40,954 bases of DNA from Oscillospiraceae bacterium (GCA_017468865.1 JAFUHM010000013.1:1-40954), one strand, 5' to 3'; shown: positions 1 to 9,322, counted from the first letter of the stretch. Program-made: numbers and translations. Notes: generated by a model not told the origin, from the sequence alone.

Positions 1-108
1 AAGAAATTCATTCGTTATATTGAACACTGGATAAACAATTACCCAAGAAAAATGTTTGGTGGCTTTTCATCATTCCAATTAGCCAACGCTGTAGGGGTTA
101 ATTTCTAA
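1..108 (+). mobile_element. C-terminal end of a transposase gene (IS30-like), cut by window edge
   Basis: Frame 1 is open from the first base to a TAA at 106-108 and encodes 35 residues that include YIEHWINNYPRKMFG. A terminal NNYPRK-type segment is typical of IS30-family transposases, and the DNA is AT-rich compared with the next gene. The stretch at about 121-141, containing TATTGCAAAGTACAA, resembles the ATTGCAA-type terminal inverted repeats of Firmicute IS30 elements and may be the right end of the element. The left end lies outside the window, so neither completeness nor target-site duplications can be judged. The family assignment is inference from a short tail. Confidence 0.5.
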
Positions 109-166
109 ATCTTTGGTGACATTTTATATTGCAAAGTACAACGTCTTCACGAGAGTTACAAAACTC

Positions 167-195
167 TTGACAATATCCGCAGGATATGTTATAAT
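167..195 (+). promoter_or_regulatory. Consensus sigma-A promoter for the diguanylate cyclase operon
   Basis: TTGACA at 167-172 and TATAAT at 190-195 are separated by exactly 17 bases, a perfect vegetative promoter. Transcription would begin near 202, only about 12 bases before the first ATG of the gene. It lies directly downstream of the transposase remnant. Confidence 0.8.
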
Positions 196-213
196 AACAA
201 TGTATGTTTTAAC

Positions 214-1764
214 ATGGGGGTGTGTGCCAAATTGCATGACGACAGAAAACGAATGCTTCAGCTGAGTGCCGCTATGACGGTGTGCCATGCACTGGTCATC
301 ATCCTTATAGCAGTCGCTCTCTCGCAAGTTACTATCACCCAGACAGACAATATCATCCGTGAGAACATCGGCACTCTCTCATCCGAGCTCAATGCGCAGA
401 TGAAGATGAACGTGGAGAACTACCTCACCAGATGCGAATCCACCGCTACCCTTGTGTTTGCCGAAGAAGAGAACTATACCTACGATGCCACCGATCCCTC
501 CAACGATCCCTATGAGGCACTCAACACCGAAGCACGCATATCCGAAGACCTTTTTGATCTGTGCATCATGGAGAATTTCGTGGACTTCGGCATCGTTTAT
601 TCCAACAACCATGTTGTAGGCAAGATATCTCACGGCACAAAGGACAAGATGGGCGATCTGATATACAATGATCTTTCCGCCATGATAAGCCGTTCCTCCA
701 CCCAGGACGGATGGTATTCGGGCTTCAACAACGACTACAAGCGCATATACTATGTAAAGCGCCTCAACGATAACGCCGTTCTCGCAGTTTCCGTGTATTC
801 CGTGGAGCTTGAGAACGTTGTGGAGACCCCCGATACCATGAACTCGATGGCTGTGCGCCTTGTGGACAAGGAAATGAATATCATCTATTCCTCCCTTGCC
901 GAGGACAGTTCCATCCTCCCCCGTGAGATTTGCGACCGCATAAAGGGGAATAACGTTGATCCGAACAAGGCTGAATACATCGTTTCCGCCGATCCCTGCG
1001 GAGACGACTGGATCCTCGTCACATCCATCCCCACCCAGTATATATTCGACGCAAAGACAGAGTCACAGGAGCGCATCATCACCATAGCGGCGATAGCGGG
1101 TCTTATCGCCATAATCATAGATGTTGCCATTTCCCTTATCTTTGCCAACCCCATCAATCACCTTGTATCCACCCTCGGCATGAAGGCGGACTACGACCAG
1201 CTCACAGGGCTCCTCAACAAGAATTCCTTTGAGGACAACGCAAGATACAGGATAGCCAACGCAAGGAAGACCGTCCACGCCATGATGATAGTGGACATTG
1301 ACGATTTCAAATCCATAAACGACACCCTCGGCCACAAAACGGGCGACAAGGTGCTGGCGGATATGGGAAAGCTCCTGCGTGAGCAGTTCGGCGAGAAGGA
1401 TCTGACGGGGCGCATAGGCGGCGACGAGTTCTGCACATTTGTGAAGCTCGACAGCTATGAGAACGCATGGGCGGGCCTTCTTGAAAAGTGCGAGACTGTC
1501 AGGAAGAAGTTCGGCAGTATGTATGCCGACGAGAATAAGACGCACAGGCTCAGCTGCTCTATCGGTGCGGCTCTGTTCCCCTTTGATGCGGATACGTTCG
1601 AGGAGCTGTACATAAACGCCGACAAGGCTCTGTACAGTTCAAAGAGGGGCGGCAAGGACAGCGTTTCCCTCTACGGCGAGAAGAGCAGCGTCCCCGATAA
1701 TGCGGAAAAGCCTGCTGATGCCGCCGTCAGCCGTGATGATACAGCGGAGGAGGGAGAGCATTAA
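214..1764 (+). CDS. Membrane-anchored diguanylate cyclase with extracytoplasmic sensor region
   Basis: The 516-residue protein should make the second messenger c-di-GMP from two GTP. One membrane segment lies at about residues 18-40 and a second at about 288-310. They flank a roughly 245-residue extracytoplasmic region of Cache-like size. A GGDEF domain follows, with the intact signature GGDEF at 402-406, the DxxDFKxxND-type metal/GTP region near 351-361, and a Ser/Asp/Glu-rich tail. The primary inhibitory I-site (RxxD five residues before GGDEF) reads GEKD, so the arginine is missing and product inhibition may be weak. No EAL domain is present. The start is uncertain: the ATG at 214 has no Shine-Dalgarno sequence and follows the predicted transcription start closely, and ATG at 253 is an alternative. 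Its stop overlaps the beginning of the solute-binding protein gene, so the two are probably co-transcribed. Confidence 0.9.
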   Translation: MGVCAKLHDDRKRMLQLSAAMTVCHALVIILIAVALSQVTITQTDNIIRENIGTLSSELNAQMKMNVENYLTRCESTATLVFAEEENYTYDATDPSNDPYEALNTEARISEDLFDLCIMENFVDFGIVYSNNHVVGKISHGTKDKMGDLIYNDLSAMISRSSTQDGWYSGFNNDYKRIYYVKRLNDNAVLAVSVYSVELENVVETPDTMNSMAVRLVDKEMNIIYSSLAEDSSILPREICDRIKGNNVDPNKAEYIVSADPCGDDWILVTSIPTQYIFDAKTESQERIITIAAIAGLIAIIIDVAISLIFANPINHLVSTLGMKADYDQLTGLLNKNSFEDNARYRIANARKTVHAMMIVDIDDFKSINDTLGHKTGDKVLADMGKLLREQFGEKDLTGRIGGDEFCTFVKLDSYENAWAGLLEKCETVRKKFGSMYADENKTHRLSCSIGAALFPFDADTFEELYINADKALYSSKRGGKDSVSLYGEKSSVPDNAEKPADAAVSRDDTAEEGEH

Positions 1765-3013
1765 TAAGAAGATACCGGTTTCCCTCTGTGCCCTCATACT
1801 CGCATCGTGTACGTCTTCCTACCCATCCGTGTCAAATGTCAACACCAGGAACGACACCGTACAGCTCACCTTTTCATGGTGGGGCAATGACGACAGGAAC
1901 GAATACACCCTCGAAGCCATACGGCGGTTTGAAGAGAAGTATCCGGGCATAGACGTGCGGTGCAGCTACACCGAATGGTCGGGCTATCAGGTGCGCAATA
2001 ATGTGCGCATGGCTTCGGGAAGCGAATGTGATGTCATGCAGATAAACTTTGCGTGGATAGATCAGTATTCCCCCGACGGCAAGGGATACTACGACATAAA
2101 GCAGCTCACCGATGTGGTGGATCTTACCACCATAGACAGCTCCATGCTCGACTACGGCATGAAGGAGAACCGCCTCAATGCCCTTCCCATCGCCATGAAT
2201 GCGCAGACGGTGTACATCAACCGCACCCTGTACGAGTCCTACGGGCTCGATGTCCCCGTGACATGGTCGGATTTCCTGGATGCTGCAAAGGCCATGGACG
2301 GGAAGGTCTATCCCGTTTCCATGATACCCAAGAGCGCATGGCTCTTCTGCATCGCCTACGCAGAACAGGCGAGGGGGCACAGCGTATTCGACGAAGAGGG
2401 CAGACTTACCTTTACTGCCGAGGACTTCAAGGTGATGATCGAGTTCTACTGCATGCTGGTAGAAGAAAAGGTCATGCCTCAGATGGAATACGGCGATGAC
2501 TACGAACTTTCGTCAGGCAAGACCGCAGGCGTGGTGGCATGGCTCTCGGATGCGGAGAATGAGTGCGCCGCCGCCATAGAGAACGGATACGATATAGTGA
2601 CGGCTCCCTATACTTCCATGTCGGGGGAACCGGGTCACGGCTGGTATGTCAAGCCTGCCACCATGTACGCAGTGAGCGACAATACGGAGCACCCTCTTGA
2701 AGCGGGTATGCTCCTCAACTTCCTTATAAATTCAAGTGAGATGGCGGAGCTTCAGGGGCTTGAAAAGGGCGTGCCGCTGAGCAGCCCTGCCCGTGATACT
2801 CTTGAGGGACTCGGGATGCTCGACGGCATACAGTACGATGCCTTTGAGCGCATGGAGGAACCTGCGCTTATTAGCAAGATGCGTCCCGTCATGGAGAACA
2901 CCGACGTGATAAGGTACTTCCAGGAAGCCTGCAATGAGGTGCTTTTTGACAAGTCCACCGCCGAAGAGCAGGGAGAAGTGCTCTGCCGCAAGATAAAAGA
3001 GATCAGCGGTTAG
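1736..3013 (+). CDS. Extracellular solute-binding lipoprotein (ABC sugar-binding type), orphan
   Basis: This resembles family 1 periplasmic/lipoprotein sugar-binding proteins: after the signal peptide it has the TFSWWGND start, an RFEEKYPGIDV segment typical of MalE-like proteins, and a length of about 417 residues. The N terminus has a lipoprotein signal with lysines, a hydrophobic run and the lipobox-like LASC. I give the ATG at 1736 as a conservative start, but it has no ribosome site. A strong AGGAGG (1748-1753) sits 6 bases before an in-frame ATT at 1760, which would give MNKKIPVSLCALILASC, a textbook lipoprotein signal peptide. No permease or ATPase genes are adjacent. Overlap with the diguanylate cyclase gene suggests it may present a ligand to that sensor rather than feed a transporter (inference). 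Confidence 0.85.
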   Translation: MIQRRRESINKKIPVSLCALILASCTSSYPSVSNVNTRNDTVQLTFSWWGNDDRNEYTLEAIRRFEEKYPGIDVRCSYTEWSGYQVRNNVRMASGSECDVMQINFAWIDQYSPDGKGYYDIKQLTDVVDLTTIDSSMLDYGMKENRLNALPIAMNAQTVYINRTLYESYGLDVPVTWSDFLDAAKAMDGKVYPVSMIPKSAWLFCIAYAEQARGHSVFDEEGRLTFTAEDFKVMIEFYCMLVEEKVMPQMEYGDDYELSSGKTAGVVAWLSDAENECAAAIENGYDIVTAPYTSMSGEPGHGWYVKPATMYAVSDNTEHPLEAGMLLNFLINSSEMAELQGLEKGVPLSSPARDTLEGLGMLDGIQYDAFERMEEPALISKMRPVMENTDVIRYFQEACNEVLFDKSTAEEQGEVLCRKIKEISG

Positions 3014-3055
3014 TCCGCTGTTATGATGGATACTATATTTCCGGAGGTTAATACA

Positions 3056-5677
3056 ATGCACGAATTACAGAAGACCTACGAACCGAAGGCGTTCGAGGAC
3101 AGGATCTACAGATACTGGCTGGACAAGGGCTGCTTCAAGGCGGAGAGGGATCCCCAGAAGAAGCCTTATACCATAGTCATCCCTCCTCCGAACATCACCG
3201 GTCAGCTCCACATGGGTCATGCCCTTGATGAGACGCTTCAGGATATCCTCATCCGCTGGAAGAGGATGTCGGGCTATTCTGCATTGTGGCTCCCCGGCAC
3301 AGATCATGCCGCTATCGCAACAGAGGCAAAGATCGTGGAGGCAATGCGCAAGGAGGGCATCACGAAGGAGAGCATCGGACGTGAGGCCTTCATGGAACGT
3401 GCATGGGCATGGAAGAAGCAGTACGGCGGCCGCATCGTGGAGCAGCTGAAGAAGCTGGGATCCTCCTGCGACTGGTCAAGGGAACGCTTTACCATGGACG
3501 AGGGCTGCTCAAAGGCAGTCAAGGATGTCTTTGTAAAGTACTATAACAAGGGGCTCATATACAGAGGCGAGCGCATCATCAACTGGTGCCCTCACTGCCG
3601 TACATCCCTGTCGGATGCGGAAGTGGTATATTCCGAGCAGGCAGGCCATTTCTGGCATATACGCTATCCCCTTACAGACGGCACGGGCTATGTTGAGATA
3701 GCTACCACCCGTCCCGAGACGCTGCTGGGCGATACTGCGGTAGCGGTAAATCCCGACGATGACAGATACAAGGACATAGTAGGCAAGACCCTCACGCTCC
3801 CTCTCGTAGGCCGTGAGATACCCGTCGTTGCCGATGAATACGTTGAGAAGGACTTCGGTACGGGCTGCGTGAAGATAACTCCCGCACATGACCCCAACGA
3901 CTTTGAGGTGGGACTGCGCCACGGCCTACCCGTGATAAACGTGATGACCGACGATGCCCGCATCACCGATGATTATCCCGACTATGCAGGCATGGACAGA
4001 TATGAGGCAAGAAAGAAGATCGTCGAGGATCTGGAGAAGGGCGGCTTCCTGGTCAAGGTGGATGACTATGCCCATAACGTAGGCGAGTGTTACCGCTGCG
4101 GCACCACCGTTGAGCCGAGAGTTTCGACACAGTGGTTCGTGCGCATGAAGGAGCTGGCTCAGCCTGCCATTGATGCGGTAAGAAACGGCGACACCAAGTT
4201 CGTGCCCGCACGCTTTGACAAGATATACTTCAACTGGCTGGAGAACATCCGTGACTGGTGCATCTCCCGTCAGATATGGTGGGGTCACCGCATACCCGCA
4301 TTCTACTGCGACGACTGCGGAAAGATGACCGTGTCCGCCGAGGAGAGCTGCACCTGCGAATGCTGCGGCAAGCCCATGCGTCAGGATCCCGACACGCTGG
4401 ATACCTGGTTCTCCTCCGCACTGTGGCCCTTCTCCACTCTGGGATGGCCCGATACGGATGCCGAGGACTTCAAGTACTTCTATCCCACCAACACCCTCGT
4501 TACGGGATATGACATCATCTTCTTCTGGGTCATCCGCATGATGTTCTCCGCACTGGAGAATACGGGCAAGGTGCCTTTTGACACCGTTCTCATCCACGGA
4601 CTTGTCCGTGACGAGCAGGGCAGGAAGATGTCGAAATCTCTCGGAAACGGCATAGATCCCCTGGAGATCATCGACAAGTACGGCGCCGATGCCCTTCGCT
4701 TCATGCTTGCAAACGGCAACGCTCCCGGCAACGATATGCGCTTTATCGAGGCTAAGGTGACTGCGGCACGAAACTTTGCGAACAAGCTGTGGAACGCATC
4801 GAGATTCATCATGATGAATCTCCCCGACGATTTCGAGGATACAGGACTCCCCGCAGACCTTGCACCCGAGGACAAATGGGTCATCACACGGTTCAACACC
4901 CTCGCAGGCGAGGTGGGCACGAACCTTGACGCATTTGAGCTCGGCGTGGCTTCACAGAAGATCTATGACTTTATCTGGGATATATACTGCGACTGGTATA
5001 TCGAGCTGACAAAGCCCCGCATACAGGCAGGCGGCGATGCCGCACGCTCCGCACAGGCTGTCCTTGTGTGGGTGATGAAGGGTATGCTGAGGCTCCTCCA
5101 TCCCTTTATGCCCTATATCACAGAGGAGATATATCAGGTGCTCACAGACGGGGCAGAGCCTATCATGCTTACCAAGTATCCCGTATATGACAAGTCCCTT
5201 GACTTTGCTGACGAGGCTGACGACTTCGAGCGAATAACCGAGGCTGTCAAGGCTATACGCAACCGCCGTGCGGAGATGAATGTCATCCCCTCCGTAAAGG
5301 CAAAGGTGTATATCGAGACCGAGTACAGGGATACATTTGAGAAGGGCAGGATATTCTTCGAGAAGCTGGCATCCGCATCATCGGTGGAGATAGGCGAGAG
5401 CTTCGACATCCCCGACAGCGTGACTGCCGTTACCACGGATGCACGCATCTTCATCCCCCTCTCCGATCTGGTGGACCGTGAGAAGGAACTTGCCCGTCTG
5501 GCAAAGGAGAAGGCAGCCGTGCAGAAGGATATCGACTTCTCCTCCGGCAAGCTCAACAACCCCGGATTTATGTCAAAGGCACCCGAAAAGCAGGTGGAGG
5601 CTGAGAAGGCAAAACTCGCCCGTGCAATGGAGAAGATGGAGAAGATAGAGCAGAGCATCGCAGCTTTCAGCAAATAA
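3056..5677 (+). CDS. valS: Valyl-tRNA synthetase
   Basis: This class I aminoacyl-tRNA synthetase charges tRNA-Val in the cytoplasm. The 873-residue length matches the bacterial family (about 880). The HIGH motif appears as HMGH at residues 52-55 after PPPNITGQL, and KMSKS is at 524-528. The CP1 editing insertion contains the ATTRPET segment, and zinc-type cysteine pairs appear in the CYRCG and CDDCG/CECCG stretches. The C terminus ends in the Lys/Glu-rich coiled-coil arm typical of ValRS. I chose the ATG at 3056 because GGAGG at 3042-3046 is well placed and the residues before it are not family-like. No T-box leader fits in the 42-base gap after the binding-protein gene, so transcription probably reads through from upstream. 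Confidence 0.98.
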   Translation: MHELQKTYEPKAFEDRIYRYWLDKGCFKAERDPQKKPYTIVIPPPNITGQLHMGHALDETLQDILIRWKRMSGYSALWLPGTDHAAIATEAKIVEAMRKEGITKESIGREAFMERAWAWKKQYGGRIVEQLKKLGSSCDWSRERFTMDEGCSKAVKDVFVKYYNKGLIYRGERIINWCPHCRTSLSDAEVVYSEQAGHFWHIRYPLTDGTGYVEIATTRPETLLGDTAVAVNPDDDRYKDIVGKTLTLPLVGREIPVVADEYVEKDFGTGCVKITPAHDPNDFEVGLRHGLPVINVMTDDARITDDYPDYAGMDRYEARKKIVEDLEKGGFLVKVDDYAHNVGECYRCGTTVEPRVSTQWFVRMKELAQPAIDAVRNGDTKFVPARFDKIYFNWLENIRDWCISRQIWWGHRIPAFYCDDCGKMTVSAEESCTCECCGKPMRQDPDTLDTWFSSALWPFSTLGWPDTDAEDFKYFYPTNTLVTGYDIIFFWVIRMMFSALENTGKVPFDTVLIHGLVRDEQGRKMSKSLGNGIDPLEIIDKYGADALRFMLANGNAPGNDMRFIEAKVTAARNFANKLWNASRFIMMNLPDDFEDTGLPADLAPEDKWVITRFNTLAGEVGTNLDAFELGVASQKIYDFIWDIYCDWYIELTKPRIQAGGDAARSAQAVLVWVMKGMLRLLHPFMPYITEEIYQVLTDGAEPIMLTKYPVYDKSLDFADEADDFERITEAVKAIRNRRAEMNVIPSVKAKVYIETEYRDTFEKGRIFFEKLASASSVEIGESFDIPDSVTAVTTDARIFIPLSDLVDREKELARLAKEKAAVQKDIDFSSGKLNNPGFMSKAPEKQVEAEKAKLARAMEKMEKIEQSIAAFSK

Positions 5678-5709
5678 TATCTTTCGGCAGAACATGAGGA
5701 GGGCAGGCC

Positions 5710-6606
5710 ATGATCGACGTGACCCGTGAGCAGCTCGAACGGCTGTACAAGACACAGCAGACTGTTATCAAAGCCGCTGTCGGCTTTGATGTGTGTTCTG
5801 TGATAGTATATATCATACTGATGTTACTGGACAAGACAAATCTTATCCTTTTCCTGCTGCTCATCGTCCTGCCGCTCATCGTGACGGCGGCGGCGAAAAA
5901 GAAGCTCATTCCCGTGGGGTTCAGTTCGCCCCTCGTGAGTGATGCCACCAACGCCATCTCCCGTGACTTTACATCGGACAGGGCTCTGAACATAATCAGG
6001 TCGAAACTCGCTCAGGCAGGGAAGTATCCCGAAAAGACCCTCCTGACCCTGTATCTTGCGGAAGTTCATATGTTCAGGGGAGAGATCGATCAGGCGATAG
6101 CCGCTCTCAATACCGTTGACAGGAGCGGCTTTGCAGCATATCCCACCATAGGGCTCTCCTTCTACGGGGATATCTTAGGACTGTACAAGAGTATCGGCGA
6201 CTTTGACAGCGTGATGCTTGCGTACAGGGATGCAGAGCCGTTCCTGCGTGACTGCTCACAGCGAAACTACATACTCTGCCAGACAACGGTGGACTCGCTC
6301 ATCTGTGTATATGCAGCCGCAGGGGATCACCGTCACGCACTCGACCTGAGACTGATGATGAATGACTTCAAGAACCGTTCCGCAAAGGATATACCCCAGG
6401 GTCAGACGCCTTTGCAGATATTCCTGCGGGGCATGACCTTCCTTGATACGGCAGAGGCGTTCTATGAGTGCGGCGATTATGGAGCGGCGGCGCAGGCGGT
6501 GGATCAGGCAGGACCTATGGTGACGCCCTCCCCGTTCTTTCTGGACAAGGCAAACAGGCTGTCGGCGGCCATAAGGGAGAAGCAGGGAAAACAGAATGTA
6601 CAGTGA
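5710..6606 (+). CDS. Membrane protein with TPR-like cytoplasmic region, function unknown
   Basis: This protein has 298 residues. After a short N-terminal helix there are two closely spaced hydrophobic segments at about residues 24-40 and 44-62, ending in a positive AAKKK stretch that suggests a membrane hairpin. The remaining 230 residues are helical with repeated Ala/Leu/Tyr spacing, for example YLAEVHMFRGEIDQAIAAL and AEAFYECGDYGAAAQAVDQA, which look like tetratricopeptide repeats. It follows valS by 32 bases with its own AGGAGGG ribosome site, and its end overlaps folC by 11 bases, so it belongs to the same operon. I do not recognise a named family. A scaffold role would fit TPR architecture but is inference. 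Confidence 0.8.
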   Translation: MIDVTREQLERLYKTQQTVIKAAVGFDVCSVIVYIILMLLDKTNLILFLLLIVLPLIVTAAAKKKLIPVGFSSPLVSDATNAISRDFTSDRALNIIRSKLAQAGKYPEKTLLTLYLAEVHMFRGEIDQAIAALNTVDRSGFAAYPTIGLSFYGDILGLYKSIGDFDSVMLAYRDAEPFLRDCSQRNYILCQTTVDSLICVYAAAGDHRHALDLRLMMNDFKNRSAKDIPQGQTPLQIFLRGMTFLDTAEAFYECGDYGAAAQAVDQAGPMVTPSPFFLDKANRLSAAIREKQGKQNVQ

Positions 6607-7813
6607 CATACTCGATAGATTTACCCGATCGGGGAGACCCGTGACGGATCTGAGCCGTTTTGCGGGGCTCATGCGAAAGCTCGGCGACCCGCAGGACAGG
6701 CTCACCTTTATTCATGTGGCAGGCACCAACGGGAAGGGGAGCTCAGTGAGGATGTTCTCACGCATATGCACCCTTTCGGGATACAGGACGGGTGAGTTCA
6801 CATCCCCCTATATCAACAGATACAATGACCGCATCTGCATCGACGGTGAGTACATCCCCGATGAGGACATAGAGGATATCCTCGGAGAGATAATGCCCCA
6901 TGTGGACGGGGGCGAAGGATACTCACAGTTTGAGATCACCACTGCCATCGCACTGATGTGGTACGTCAGGAAGAAGTGCGATGTGGTCGTGTTCGAGACA
7001 GGTCTCGGCGGACTTCTCGACTGCACCAACATCATCACCACGGGCATACTTCAGGTGATAATGTCCGTGTCCTACGACCACACAAATGTGCTTGGGAATA
7101 CCCTGCGTGAGATAGCAGGGCAGAAGGCGGGCATCATCAAGGAAGGCGTACCCACCGTGCTGTATGCCCCCAATGAGGATGAAGTGACGGAGACGGTGAA
7201 AAAGGCTGCGGAAAAGAAACATTCCCGTCTCATCATCCCCGACCTGTCCGCAGTAAGTGATGAAACCATGAGTGAGGACGGATGCACCTTCACCTATAAG
7301 GGCAGGGGATACCGCACCGCCATGACGGGCAGGCATCAGATATACAATGCCGCCGCCGTCATAGAAGGGGCGCAGATCCTGCGGAAGAAGCTGACACGCA
7401 TCACGGACGGCACGATACACGAGGGCATCGCCTCCGCCAAAGTCCCGTCCCGCCTGGAGATACTGGGACATTCGCCGCTGGTCATCCGTGACGGGGCGCA
7501 CAATCCCGATGCCATGAGACGGCTTGCGGAGTTCGTGGGCACCCTGAAGAACTCGCCCAAGGTACTTGTCTACGGGCAGATGATGAGCAAGGACTATGTG
7601 TCCTCCGCCGAATACATCGCACCTGTGACGGATCTTGCCATCTGCATAGATGACTTTGCGGCAGGGCAGAATACCGTGCCGAAGGAGGAGCTTGCCGCAC
7701 TCTTTCCTCACAGCGAGACATCCGATGCGGCTCATGCCTATGACAGGGCAGCTGCCGCCGCAGGCAGGGACGGTGCTGTCATCATAGCAGGTTCGCTGTA
7801 TATGAAGATCTGA
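6596..7813 (+). CDS. folC: Folylpolyglutamate synthase / dihydrofolate synthase
   Basis: This Mur-ligase-family enzyme adds glutamate to dihydropteroate and to reduced folates using ATP, in the cytoplasm. The P-loop reads GTNGKGS at residues 43-49. It is followed by the FTSPY substrate loop, the ETGLGG motif, an SYDHTNVLG-type segment and, in the C-terminal half, the IRDGAHNPDA motif. All are diagnostic of FolC, and 405 residues is close to the usual 420-430. The start overlaps the upstream gene by 11 bases, indicating translational coupling. It is the last gene of the plus-strand run. A T-rich stretch follows the stop at 7829-7840 without a clear hairpin. Confidence 0.95.
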   Translation: MYSDILDRFTRSGRPVTDLSRFAGLMRKLGDPQDRLTFIHVAGTNGKGSSVRMFSRICTLSGYRTGEFTSPYINRYNDRICIDGEYIPDEDIEDILGEIMPHVDGGEGYSQFEITTAIALMWYVRKKCDVVVFETGLGGLLDCTNIITTGILQVIMSVSYDHTNVLGNTLREIAGQKAGIIKEGVPTVLYAPNEDEVTETVKKAAEKKHSRLIIPDLSAVSDETMSEDGCTFTYKGRGYRTAMTGRHQIYNAAAVIEGAQILRKKLTRITDGTIHEGIASAKVPSRLEILGHSPLVIRDGAHNPDAMRRLAEFVGTLKNSPKVLVYGQMMSKDYVSSAEYIAPVTDLAICIDDFAAGQNTVPKEELAALFPHSETSDAAHAYDRAAAAAGRDGAVIIAGSLYMKI

Positions 7814-7850
7814 CAATGAGATTTGGCCTTTTTTCCTTTTCGTTCGGTTA

Positions 7851-7878
7851 AATGTACAAGAATCAATTGTGGTACATT
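7851..7878. repeat. Inverted repeat AATGTAC-N14-GTACATT upstream of small secreted protein
   Basis: AATGTAC (7851-7857) and GTACATT (7872-7878) form perfect 7-base arms around a 14-base spacer, ending 20 bases before the start codon of the small gene. It could be an operator or an mRNA hairpin close to the ribosome site. No clear promoter accompanies it. Confidence 0.4.
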
Positions 7879-7898
7879 ACAGGAAAGAAGGCGGACCT

Positions 7899-8117
7899 AT
7901 GAAATTCATCGTTTCAATAATTCTCATTGGTATGTATATTGTCCTGTCGTCATCACCGGTGCTGGTGTCGGCGAAGGTAATGGATGACGATCCTCATGCC
8001 TGTGAAGAGCAGGAGAAAAAGGATGCCGATGAAGAGGATACAGATGACCCGGATGACCATGATACCCCCGATGATGATATGATCCAGGGGAAACTGCTCC
8101 CCGTTATCAAAGACTGA
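7899..8117 (+). CDS. Small secreted or membrane-tethered acidic protein
   Basis: The 72-residue product has a signal-like N terminus: MKF, then a hydrophobic segment to about residue 21, then SAK. A short very acidic region follows, with runs such as DEEDTDDPDDHDTPDDD. There are no cysteines apart from one near the middle and no recognisable domain. I chose the ATG at 7899 because AGAAGGCGG lies just upstream. An upstream GTG-frame extension would remove the signal peptide from the N terminus. It stands alone between folC and a bidirectional terminator. The Asp/Glu density suggests divalent-cation binding, but that is speculation, and a spurious ORF cannot be fully excluded. Confidence 0.6.
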   Translation: MKFIVSIILIGMYIVLSSSPVLVSAKVMDDDPHACEEQEKKDADEEDTDDPDDHDTPDDDMIQGKLLPVIKD

Positions 8118-8134
8118 GATCAAAGATAATAATG

Positions 8135-8169
8135 AAAACGTCCTCACCGCTTGCCGGTGAGGACGTTTT
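8135..8169. terminator. Bidirectional intrinsic terminator
   Basis: A perfect 15-bp stem, AAAACGTCCTCACCG (8135-8149) with CGGTGAGGACGTTTT (8155-8169), surrounds a CTTGC loop. A/T-rich ends on both sides suit termination of the small secreted gene on plus and the EpsG-like gene on minus. Confidence 0.9.
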
Positions 8170-8170
8170 A

Positions 8171-9280
8171 TCATTTGTATTGCAGCCATGTCTGATACGG
8201 GAAGCAGCCGTTGCCGCCGTATATCATGAATGCTCCGTAGAAATAGGATGCCGCCGCAAGCAGTACTGCGATGACAAAGACGTGCATGATCTTCTTTTGC
8301 TTGAAGTGGTCATCGGTGAATCCGAATGCCGCCCTGACCGTTTCGGGGAGCGTGCCCAGCACAGCGGGCATCACGAAGAACATACCGAATCGGGAGACTA
8401 TGGCGTGCTTGAGCCCCCAGAATTCAAACAGCACAAGGAAGAACATGGAGGATAAGTATATTATCGCCGCTTTGTCAGACTCAAATATCCTCTTGCGGAA
8501 TATGAACATGAGCATGAACAGTATGAAGTATCCGATGAAGTAGAAGGGGAATATGCCGTAGCTTATCTCCTGCCCTGTCATAAGCGTCCGGAGATTGCGT
8601 GTCATGATCCCTGTCCTGTCAAAAAGGTCTATCACCTGACTGATTATCCCGGTGGAGTATACAAACAGCAGGCTCGATACTATCGCATACAGTCCCAGCA
8701 CGATGGGCTGGAGCCGTATCTTCAGGATGAAGAACATTGGGATCATGATGAGCGCCGACCAGTGGAAGCAGGCAGCAAACAGGATCATTGCCGTATATCT
8801 GAGCAGATCGTTCTTCTTTATGTACTCATAGGCGTACAGCACCACGATGGCTGCGGTGTACTGCCGCAGGAAGTTCATGGAATAGAACAGCATACCGTAC
8901 ATCACGAAAGCCGTGCAGCTGACCACGGGCATGGCTGAATACCTGTATATCCAGTATCCCACCGCCGCCGCAAAGAACAGAGCGGTCAGTGCAAAGTAGA
9001 TGCGAAAATCACCCACATCGTTTGCAAAGATGTTCAGAGATACAAGGTATCCCTTCTCCAACCTTGACTTGGAAAAATCACCGAGCTCCTGCTCTATCAG
9101 GCTCTCGAAGATGCGCTTGTAGGCTATATAGTCCGTACCCACGTCATAGCGCAGTGCGCTGACTGCCGTCATTATGAGCGTGAAGAGCGCACAATAGATC
9201 GCCCTGCCTATCTTTCCCGTCTTTTTATTTGATATTATCCCCAGCAGCATGACCACAGGGGGAAGAAGTGTATAGACCAT
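8171..9280 (-). CDS. EpsG-like polytopic membrane protein (putative exopolysaccharide polymerase)
   Basis: The 369-residue protein is almost entirely hydrophobic, with about ten predicted membrane segments. Near the N terminus it has the motif RYDVGTDYIAYKRIFE, characteristic of the EpsG family (R..vGtDY..Y). EpsG proteins are Wzy-like polymerases or exporters of exopolysaccharide or capsule. No glycosyltransferase or Wzx genes are nearby, so its partner pathway is not visible here. The start ATG is preceded on the minus strand by an AGAGGAG ribosome site and by a consensus promoter at 9323-9351. The gene ends against the bidirectional terminator at 8135-8169. Confidence 0.8.
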   Translation of the reverse strand: MVYTLLPPVVMLLGIISNKKTGKIGRAIYCALFTLIMTAVSALRYDVGTDYIAYKRIFESLIEQELGDFSKSRLEKGYLVSLNIFANDVGDFRIYFALTALFFAAAVGYWIYRYSAMPVVSCTAFVMYGMLFYSMNFLRQYTAAIVVLYAYEYIKKNDLLRYTAMILFAACFHWSALIMIPMFFILKIRLQPIVLGLYAIVSSLLFVYSTGIISQVIDLFDRTGIMTRNLRTLMTGQEISYGIFPFYFIGYFILFMLMFIFRKRIFESDKAAIIYLSSMFFLVLFEFWGLKHAIVSRFGMFFVMPAVLGTLPETVRAAFGFTDDHFKQKKIMHVFVIAVLLAAASYFYGAFMIYGGNGCFPYQTWLQYK

Positions 9281-9322
9281 AAAGAACTCCTCTTATATTA
9301 AATCATTCAAAGCACTGACTTG

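Noticed and set aside
3014..3055. A T-box leader regulating valS
   Set aside because: Only 42 bases separate valS from the preceding gene, and no GGGTGGNACCGCG-type antiterminator sequence is visible.
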